DNA of 15,414 nucleotides, taken from positions 1 through 15,414 of the forward strand of contig JALULB010000045.1 of NCBI GenBank assembly GCA_027041035.1, read 5' to 3'. The notes beneath the pieces are model-generated. The model was given only the letters and a program-made list of their open reading frames with translations. It searched no databases and was not told the origin of the DNA. Positions within the stretch are counted from its first letter, which is position 1. Each line of letters starts with the position of its first letter. This document shows, piece after piece, positions 1-6,396 of this stretch. This DNA comes from Sedimenticola sp. (GTDB lineage: Bacteria > Pseudomonadota > Gammaproteobacteria > Chromatiales > Chromatiaceae). A program made the position numbers and the translations under genes.

Positions 1-241
1 GCTTGTCCAGGCCTTCGCGAATCGCCGGCACGGCAGCGGCGGAAGCTTCATTGTTGACCGTGATGCGCACCAGCTCCGAGCCAGCCCTGGCCAGCGTGGC
101 TACCTGTTCGACAGTCGTGGCGACATCGGCGGTATCAGTATTCGTCATCGACTGCACGACGATCGGGCTGTCACCACCGAGCATCACGTTACCGACACGC
201 ACCCGGTGGGTGCGATGACGCTTGATCGGGGTTGTGGACAT
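1..241 (-). CDS. ispG: 4-hydroxy-3-methylbut-2-enyl-diphosphate synthase (IspG/GcpE), N-terminal part, cut by window edge
   Basis: IspG is the [4Fe-4S] enzyme of the MEP (non-mevalonate) isoprenoid pathway; it reductively opens the cyclic diphosphate MEcPP to HMBPP in the cytoplasm. Only about 80 N-terminal residues are inside the window; the gene runs off the left edge. The translation begins [20 protein letters not shown] and contains the family stretch [15 protein letters not shown] followed by [11 protein letters not shown], the first strands and helices of the IspG TIM barrel. The three cluster cysteines lie in the missing C-terminal half. The ATG (CAT at 239-241) gives an N-terminus like that of known IspG proteins, with a modest AGG-rich stretch upstream. 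It lies downstream of sqr on the same strand, but an intrinsic terminator separates them, so it probably has its own promoter in the short gap between 242 and 326. The identification is firm; completeness cannot be judged. Confidence 0.93.
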   Translation of the reverse strand, partial: MSTTPIKRHRTHRVRVGNVMLGGDSPIVVQSMTNTDTADVATTVEQVATLARAGSELVRITVNNEASAAAVPAIREGLDK

Positions 242-326
242 GAGACCTGCCTGCTACGAAACAAAGCCGGGAGCATATACCCGCGAAGCCAGATTTTCCA
301 GCGTTGGCCCGACCGAACCAGACAAG

Positions 327-353
327 AAAAAACCCGGACAAGCCGGGTTTTTT
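327..353 (-). terminator. Intrinsic terminator downstream of sqr
   Basis: A stem CCCGG (333-337) pairs with CCGGG (343-347) around a 5-base loop. It is flanked by six A on one side and six T on the other, which extends the stem and gives a U-tract in either direction. It sits 20 bases past the sqr stop codon and should end sqr transcription before ispG. The symmetry means it could also stop transcription arriving from the other side. Confidence 0.85.
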
Positions 354-373
354 CCCTGCATGGCCAAAACGGC

Positions 374-1708
<1,335 letters not shown>

Positions 1709-1756
1709 TTAGCGCTCGGTTATGAGGTTTAGGGGGAGATATGGAATAAGGTTTCG

Positions 1757-1783
1757 CGTCCGGGCCACAATACGGCCCGGACG
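1757..1783. repeat. Perfect 10-bp inverted repeat upstream of sqr
   Basis: CGTCCGGGCC (1757-1766) is mirrored exactly by GGCCCGGACG (1774-1783) around the 7-base spacer ACAATAC. It lies about 110 bases upstream of the sqr start, between dnaE2 and sqr. Neither strand has a T-run after the stem, so it is not a standard intrinsic terminator. A regulator operator or a leader-RNA hairpin for sqr are the main options; the sequence alone does not decide. Confidence 0.6.
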
Positions 1784-1804
1784 GCGATCGATTCTTATAC
1801 GCCA

Positions 1805-1892
1805 AAGATACCCTTGCAAATTGTAAAAATAAAGTAAGTTAATAAGTCTTAATAAGAACAGTTTATTTTTATATTTGAATATAATTATCAGC
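1805..1892 (-). promoter_or_regulatory. AT-rich probable sqr regulatory region with phased direct repeats
   Basis: This stretch is strikingly AT-rich compared with the GC-rich genes on both sides. It holds the direct repeat TTAATAAG at 1839-1846 and 1849-1856, exactly 10 bases apart, so both copies face the same side of the helix. Further along the minus strand are a TTGCAA hexamer (1813-1818) and a TATAAG hexamer (about 1793-1798), 14 bases apart, which is too close for a confident sigma-70 promoter call. Phased repeats and A/T tracts of this kind are common in activator sites and UP elements. The region most plausibly drives sqr, whose start lies about 160 bases downstream. That assignment is inference. 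Confidence 0.45.
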
Positions 1893-1900
1893 ATGATCGA

Positions 1901-1920
1901 AATCGGAGACTCATCCGATT
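1901..1920 (-). terminator. Hairpin just after dnaE2, possible weak terminator
   Basis: AATCGGA (1901-1907) pairs perfectly with TCCGATT (1914-1920) around a 6-base loop. It starts 11 bases past the dnaE2 stop. On the minus strand the stem is followed only by TTCGATCA, a poor U-tract, so termination would be inefficient. It could instead stabilise the 3' end of the dnaE2 transcript. Confidence 0.4.
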
Positions 1921-1930
1921 GCCGTTCGAG

Positions 1931-4900
1931 TCAATGAAAGTCACGCGATGGTGCCTCCAGCCCGCCCAACAGGGCCGAGAGATCACTCGCCCGCGCGACG
2001 ATCAGGTGCGTGACGCCGCTCTCGCGCTGTAGCCGGCCGCTGACGGCCAGCAAGGAGGCGCCCAGTATCGCCGCACGCCAGCGCTCCAGCACCCGCGACC
2101 AGATGACCAGGTTGATATAGCCGGTTTCGTCCTCCAGGGTCATGAATACCACCTTGCCGGCGGAACCCGGACGCTGGCGGTTGATCACCAGGCCGGCGAC
2201 GCGCGCATGGGCATTATCGGGCAGCTCGGCGAGCGCGGCGGCGCTATGCAGACGGCGCCGCTCCAGCTCCGGACGCAGCAGCGCCAGCGGATGGCCACGC
2301 AGGCTCAAGCCGGTACTGGCGTAGTCGGCGATCAGCTCGTTGCCCGGCTCGGGCGTCGGCAGCAGCGCGACACCCTCCTCCCGGCCCTGGCCGTCGAACA
2401 ACGGCGGTTGTTTCTCGGCACCGGCCACTTGCCAGTGACTCTGGTAGCGGTTGCCGGCCAGCCCGCGCAGGGCGTCGGCGGCGGCCAGCGCGCGCAGGTC
2501 GCGGCGATCCAGCCCGCCGCGCCGTTGCAGATCATCACTATCACGAAAGGCCCGTTGACGACGCGCCGCCAGCAGGCGTTCCGCGCCCTTGCGCGACAGA
2601 CCCTTGACACGCAACAGGCCGAGACGCAGCGCCGGCTCGCCCCGGGCGTCCCGCTCCAGTGCGCAGGGCCAATCGCTGTAACGCACATCCACCGGCCGCA
2701 CCTCGACGCCGCCGCGCCGGGCTTCGGCAACCAGTTGCGCCGGCGCATAGAAGCCCATCGGCAGGCTGTTCAGCATCGCGGCGAAGAAGGCCGCCGGCTC
2801 ATGGCATTTCAGCCACGCCGAGACATACACCAGCAGGGCAAAGCTGGCGGCATGGGATTCGGGAAAACCGTAGTCGCCAAAGCCCAGGATCTGCTGATAG
2901 ATACGCCGGGCGAATTCACGCGGGTAACCGCGTTGGCACATGCCGTCGATCAGGCGCCGCTCGAAGCCTTCCAATCCGCCGCGCCGCCGCCAGGCCGCCA
3001 TCGAGCGGCGCACCTGGTCGGCCTCGCCGGCGCTGAAGCCGGCGGCGACCATCGCGACCTTCATCACCTGCTCCTGAAAGATCGGCACACCGAGCGTGCG
3101 CCCGAGCACCTCGCGCACCTCGTCCGACGGATAGCTCACCGGCTCCAGCCCCTGACGGCGGCGCAGATAGGGATGCACCATGTCACCCTGAATCGGCCCG
3201 GGGCGCACGATCGCGACCTCGATGACCAGATCATAGAAACAGGCCGGCTTCAGACGCGGCAGCATCGCCATCTGGGCGCGCGATTCGATCTGGAACACGC
3301 CAATGGTCTCGGCGCGCTGGATCATGCGATACAGCGCCGGATCCTCCGCCGGGATCGTCGCCATCGTCAGGCGCACGCCGCGAAACGCCTCGATCAGTTC
3401 GAAGCCGCGGCGAATCGCGCTGAGCATGCCCAATGCCAGCACATCGATCTTCAACAGGCCGAGCGCTTCCAGATCGTCCTTGTCCCACTGGATGACACTG
3501 CGCCCCGCCATCGCGGCGTTCTCTATCGGTACCAGTTCATGCAGCGGCCCGCGCGAGATGACGAAGCCGCCGACATGTTGGGAAAGATGGCGCGGCATGC
3601 CGAGCAATTGCGGCAGCAGATCCAGCAAGCGCGCCAGCCTGGGGTTCTCCACGTCAAAACCCGCTTCACGCAGGCGCTCTGGCAAGACACCCGGGCTGTC
3701 CCACCAGGCGATATTGGCGCTCAATCGATCGAGTTGATCCCGCGCCAGCCCCAGCACCTGGCCGAGATCACGCAGCGCCGAGCGCCGCCGGTAGGTGATC
3801 ACCGAGGCCGCCAGCGCGGCGCGCTCGCGGCCATACTTCCGATACAGGTACTGGATCACCTCCTCGCGGCGCTGATGCTCGAAATCGACATCGATGTCCG
3901 GCGGCTCGTTGCGTTCACGCGACAGAAAACGTTCGAACAACATCTCCATGCGCGCCGGATCGACCTCGGTGATACCCAGACAGAAACACACCGCCGAGTT
4001 CGCCGCCGAGCCACGCCCCTGGCACAGGATGCCGCGCTCGCGGGCAAACCGGACCAGATCATGCACGGTAAGGAAATAGGGCTCGTAGCCGAGTTCGGCG
4101 ATCAATCCGAGTTCCCGATCGACGCGTTCGCCGACCCCGGCGGGCACGCCATCCGGCCAGCGCCAGCGCATGCCCTCTTCCACCAGGCGACGCAGCCAGC
4201 CGCTGGGCGTGTGCCCGGCGGGCACCAGTTCCGCCGGGTACTCGTAACGCAGCTCGTCCAGCGAGAAGTCACAACGCGCCGCCACCTCCAGCGTTTCGGC
4301 CAGCCACTCGGCGGGGTACAGACGACGCAGTTCGGACAGCGGACGCGGACAGCATTCGGCATTCGCCCGCACGGCAAGGCCCGCCTGCTCGATGGGCAGG
4401 CCGAGACGGATGCAGTGCAACACGTCCAGCAGCGGCTTGCGCGCGCGCCTGTGCATCAGCACCCGACCGACGGCGACGACCGGCAGATCCCAGCGGGCGG
4501 CATACGTCCGCGCGCGCTCCCGGCGCGCCGCATCATGGCCATCGCGACGCAGATCCACCGCCAGCCACAGGCGCCCGGGAAACAGCTTGCGCAGCGCGGT
4601 GGCCAGCGCTGCGTCGGCGTCATCCTCCAACAGCCACAGCAGCAGGCAATCGTCCAGACAGGCGAGATCCTCCCGCCCAAGCCGATACCCGCCCTTCGGC
4701 GCGCGTCGCCTGGCCCGCGTGATCAAGCTGGACAGTCGCGCATAGCCACGCCGGTTGCTCGCCAACACCACGACCACGCCGCCATCGCGCAGCTTCACCA
4801 GGCTGCCGATCAACAGCTTCAAGTCCTGTTGGCGAGCGGCGACATGCGCCTTCACCACACCCGCCAACGAGCACTCATCGGTCAGCGCCAGCGCGTGGTA

Positions 4901-5005
4901 ACCCAGTCGCGCCGCGCGTTCGACCAACTCGTCCGGATGCGAGGCACCGTGCAAAAAACTGTAGCAGGACTGGCAGCATAATTCGGCATATCCGGTTTCC
5001 GACAT
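1931..5005 (-). CDS. dnaE2: Error-prone DNA polymerase DnaE2 (ImuC)
   Basis: A C-family polymerase that carries out SOS-induced translesion synthesis and mutagenesis, normally with ImuA and ImuB. The 1024-residue product has the usual DnaE2 length and order: an N-terminal PHP domain, palm with GRGSAAN (about 330) and the catalytic motif PDIDVDF (about 369-375), a third catalytic Asp in LLKIDVLALG (about 521), fingers containing SHAASFALLVYVSAWLK, a helix-hairpin-helix region, a C-terminal OB fold, and the family-typical ending SRDFH. The PHP start reads AELCCQS where family members usually have His at the first Cys, so a PHP metal ligand looks lost. The ATG at 5005 is preferred over an in-frame ATG at 5017: GGGTGGAG precedes it, whereas 5017 would leave about a 10-base leader without a ribosome site. 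A LexA box overlaps the promoter. No imuA or imuB lies on either side, which is unusual. The role is certain; its partners are not visible here. Confidence 0.97.
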   Translation of the reverse strand: MSETGYAELCCQSCYSFLHGASHPDELVERAARLGYHALALTDECSLAGVVKAHVAARQQDLKLLIGSLVKLRDGGVVVVLASNRRGYARLSSLITRARRRAPKGGYRLGREDLACLDDCLLLWLLEDDADAALATALRKLFPGRLWLAVDLRRDGHDAARRERARTYAARWDLPVVAVGRVLMHRRARKPLLDVLHCIRLGLPIEQAGLAVRANAECCPRPLSELRRLYPAEWLAETLEVAARCDFSLDELRYEYPAELVPAGHTPSGWLRRLVEEGMRWRWPDGVPAGVGERVDRELGLIAELGYEPYFLTVHDLVRFARERGILCQGRGSAANSAVCFCLGITEVDPARMEMLFERFLSRERNEPPDIDVDFEHQRREEVIQYLYRKYGRERAALAASVITYRRRSALRDLGQVLGLARDQLDRLSANIAWWDSPGVLPERLREAGFDVENPRLARLLDLLPQLLGMPRHLSQHVGGFVISRGPLHELVPIENAAMAGRSVIQWDKDDLEALGLLKIDVLALGMLSAIRRGFELIEAFRGVRLTMATIPAEDPALYRMIQRAETIGVFQIESRAQMAMLPRLKPACFYDLVIEVAIVRPGPIQGDMVHPYLRRRQGLEPVSYPSDEVREVLGRTLGVPIFQEQVMKVAMVAAGFSAGEADQVRRSMAAWRRRGGLEGFERRLIDGMCQRGYPREFARRIYQQILGFGDYGFPESHAASFALLVYVSAWLKCHEPAAFFAAMLNSLPMGFYAPAQLVAEARRGGVEVRPVDVRYSDWPCALERDARGEPALRLGLLRVKGLSRKGAERLLAARRQRAFRDSDDLQRRGGLDRRDLRALAAADALRGLAGNRYQSHWQVAGAEKQPPLFDGQGREEGVALLPTPEPGNELIADYASTGLSLRGHPLALLRPELERRRLHSAAALAELPDNAHARVAGLVINRQRPGSAGKVVFMTLEDETGYINLVIWSRVLERWRAAILGASLLAVSGRLQRESGVTHLIVARASDLSALLGGLEAPSRDFH

Positions 5006-5018
5006 TGCTCCACCCATA

Positions 5019-5038
5019 TACTGTATATATCAACAGTA
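5019..5038 (-). promoter_or_regulatory. LexA (SOS) box of dnaE2
   Basis: The site reads TA-CTGT-ATATATCA-ACAG-TA: CTGT at 5021-5024, an AT-rich 8-base spacer, and ACAG at 5033-5036. This is a full match to the gamma/betaproteobacterial LexA consensus CTGT-N8-ACAG. It lies 13 bases upstream of the chosen dnaE2 start and overlaps the probable -10 element, so bound LexA would block RNA polymerase. The divergent DksA-like gene starts about 90 bases to the right and might be influenced too, though the position suits dnaE2 best. Confidence 0.93.
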
Positions 5039-5043
5039 TATCA
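5035..5043 (-). promoter_or_regulatory. Probable extended -10 promoter element of dnaE2
   Basis: Read on the minus strand the bases are TGA-TATACT, an extended -10 (TGn plus a 5/6 match to TATAAT). No good TTGACA-like -35 lies at 17 bases, which extended -10 promoters can tolerate. Transcription would begin near 5028, giving a leader of about 22 bases to the ATG at 5005. It overlaps the right half of the LexA box, as expected for an SOS promoter. Confidence 0.6.
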
Positions 5044-5128
5044 GAATCATCCGGCACCTTGACCTGTATCAACCCCGCCACCCCGTATCAGGAATAGAGT
5101 AGAACTATCGAAGGATAAGGGTGCGCGG

Positions 5129-5467
5129 ATGCTCGACGAAAAACACATCGAACAACAACTCAAGCAGGAACTCGTCGAACTGAAGGCGCGCGCGCGGCGT
5201 ATCGAGGCGCATCGACATGGCGAGGAAGAGGCCCCCAAGGACTGGGAGGAACTCGCGACGCATCGCGAGAACGACGAGGTTATCGACGCGCTGGACGACA
5301 TCACCCGCGACAGGATGAGCGCTATCGAGCACGCCTTGGCGCGCATTGCCGAAGGCAGTTGGCGATACTGCCGCGTGTGCGGGGAAGCGATAGAAGAAGA
5401 ACGGCTGCGCGCGATTCCAACGCTGGATACCTGTATCGCCTGCGCGAGCAAGTTGGAACAGGCCTGA
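5129..5467 (+). CDS. DksA/TraR-family C4 zinc-finger protein, short form
   Basis: DksA/TraR proteins bind in the secondary channel of RNA polymerase and retune promoter choice, often in stress responses. This 112-residue protein has the family layout: an N-terminal, highly charged helical part (about 1-75) able to form a coiled coil, then a C4 zinc finger with C81-x2-C84 and C102-x2-C105 in the context GSWRYCRVCGEAI and PTLDTCIACASKLE. It is shorter than DksA (about 150 residues). The DksA coiled-coil tip signature (D-x2-D-x-A) is not obvious; the equivalent stretch reads ENDEVIDALDD, so it may bind polymerase without full DksA activity. The ATG is preceded by AAGGATAAGG with 8 bases of spacing. 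It is transcribed divergently from the LexA-controlled dnaE2. The family assignment is strong. The exact role is unknown and it should not be named dksA. Confidence 0.88.
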   Translation: MLDEKHIEQQLKQELVELKARARRIEAHRHGEEEAPKDWEELATHRENDEVIDALDDITRDRMSAIEHALARIAEGSWRYCRVCGEAIEEERLRAIPTLDTCIACASKLEQA

Positions 5468-5773
5468 CGCATATCCGCCCACTTGAGCGGATGTCGAAAA
5501 ACCACGTTTTTCAGCATCCCGCCAATCCATTCGATCGAAACAAGGTAACTATTCAACGAGTAGTTCATAGATTTAGGTAACTGTTCGGATTGCTCCTGAA
5601 GTGCATCGGATCAAGGCAATTGCGAAACCGTTACAGGGATGTGATTTATTGGGCGGTGCAAGAGCCATTGCCGGTTTAAAAGCGAAAATGACCATTTGTG
5701 AACGCAGATAGGGCGTATTTCGGGAGTGAGCTGAATCGTTACGAAACAACAAGCAAATCCAAGAGGACTATCC
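5468..5773. other. 306-base gap without a convincing gene
   Basis: Apart from the hairpin cluster at its left end, this gap has an imperfect 12-base direct repeat, AGGTAACTATTC (5543-5554) and AGGTAACTGTTC (5575-5586), spaced 32 bases, and a small inverted repeat AACTA/TAGTT (5547-5551 and 5561-5565) overlapping the first copy. No reading frame here has both a ribosome-binding site and recognisable protein character. The promoter of the macrodomain gene must lie in this gap, but I could not choose a -35/-10 pair. Confidence 0.5.
5473..5522 (+). terminator. Hairpin cluster after the DksA-like gene, probable terminator
   Basis: Two overlapping stems start 5 bases past the stop codon. The first pairs ATCCGC (5473-5478) with GCGGAT (5487-5492). 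The second, longer one pairs GCGGATG-tc-GAAAAAC (5487-5502) with GTTTTTC-ag-CATCCCGC (5506-5522) around a 3-base loop, with a small internal loop and one bulge. They share 5487-5492, so only one can form at a time. The T-run sits inside the second stem rather than after it, so termination efficiency is uncertain. Confidence 0.5.
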
Positions 5774-6259
5774 ATGATCCATGAAGTAGAAGGCGACATC
5801 CTGCTCAGCAAGGCCCAGGCGATCGCTCACGGTGTCGCGCCAATGGACCCGATGAATCAGGGCTTGGCGAAGGCGCTGCACGAGAAATATCCATCGATGC
5901 ACAAGGATTTCCACCACTGGTGTCACCAGAAAAGGCCAAAGCCCGGCGAAGCCTGGATGTGGGGTGGCCCCGGCGGTGTGCGCGTCATCAACCTGCTGAC
6001 CCAGGACGGCGGCTACGAGCACGGCGCAAAACCCGGCAAGGCGAGTACCGGCGACGTCAACCATGCGCTGCGCGCGCTGAAGAAGATCATCGAGAAAGAG
6101 AATATCGAATCGCTGGCCCTGCCCCGGCTGGCCACGGGTGTCGGCGGCCTGGACTGGGGGGAGGTCTACCCACTGATCGAAACCCAGCTGGGCGACGTGG
6201 ATATCCCGATCTACCTGTATACCCTCTATCATCCGGGTCAGCAGGCCAAGGAGTCCTGA
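5774..6259 (+). CDS. Stand-alone macrodomain protein (ADP-ribose binding, possible ADP-ribosyl hydrolase)
   Basis: Macrodomains bind ADP-ribose and many remove it from proteins, DNA or O-acetyl-ADP-ribose. The 161-residue protein is a single macrodomain with no additional domain. Signs are VEGDILLSKAQAIAHGVAPM at residues 5-24 (the first strand with the adenine-binding Asp of the GDI motif), MNQGLAKALHEKYP at 27-40 in the place of the glycine-rich loop, and LPRLATGVGGLDWGEV at 116-131, the diphosphate-binding loop and following strand. The overall pattern resembles the ALC1-like/TARG1 class, which also includes the antitoxin domain of DarG, more than the YmdB/MacroD class; this is judged by eye. 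The ATG at 5774 has GAGGA 6 bases upstream. No toxin-like ADP-ribosyltransferase gene is adjacent, so a DarTG pair is not visible. A long perfect inverted repeat follows. The fold is confident, but the substrate is unknown. Confidence 0.88.
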   Translation: MIHEVEGDILLSKAQAIAHGVAPMDPMNQGLAKALHEKYPSMHKDFHHWCHQKRPKPGEAWMWGGPGGVRVINLLTQDGGYEHGAKPGKASTGDVNHALRALKKIIEKENIESLALPRLATGVGGLDWGEVYPLIETQLGDVDIPIYLYTLYHPGQQAKES

Positions 6260-6272
6260 AGCAATAATCGTA

Positions 6273-6327
6273 GCCAGACAAACATTGGAATCATCGCGCA
6301 CATGCCTGAGTCCAATGTTTGTCTGGC
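6273..6327. repeat. Perfect 17-bp inverted repeat with 21-base loop
   Basis: GCCAGACAAACATTGGA (6273-6289) is exactly mirrored by TCCAATGTTTGTCTGGC (6311-6327). It starts 13 bases after the macrodomain stop and ends 66 bases before the formate dehydrogenase GTG start. The stem is long and not GC-rich, and no T-run follows on either strand, so it is not a typical intrinsic terminator. It could act as an mRNA-end hairpin, an operator for the formate dehydrogenase operon, or a small palindromic mobile remnant. Confidence 0.75.
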
Positions 6328-6380
6328 GATACCCCTCACATCCGTCACAATCCGCTACACTTGTTCACAAAGCCATGCGT

Positions 6381-6396
6381 GGAGGCCGGCTTCGTG
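6381..6396 (+). promoter_or_regulatory. Ribosome-binding site that fixes the GTG start of the fused FdsGB gene
   Basis: GGAGG at 6381-6385 lies 8 bases before GTG at 6394-6396, ideal spacing. The in-frame ATG at 6406 has only an AGGA one base away, too close to work. A longer reading would need a TTG at 6319, inside the inverted repeat. Confidence 0.75.

Noticed and set aside
1709..1894. 61-codon minus-strand frame in the gap between dnaE2 and sqr
   Set aside because: Its Ile/Leu/Phe/Tyr/Lys composition just reflects the AT-rich DNA, there is no ribosome-binding site, and it runs through the palindrome. It is more likely regulatory DNA.
2207..4981. 924-codon open frame on the plus strand, opposite dnaE2
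   Set aside because: It lies wholly within a certain dnaE2 gene and has low-complexity Gln/Arg/His-rich composition with no known domain. Long antisense open frames are expected in GC-rich genes.
5611..5811. 66-codon minus-strand frame overlapping the start of the macrodomain gene
   Set aside because: No recognisable family and no clear ribosome site, and it overlaps the start of a convincing gene on the other strand.
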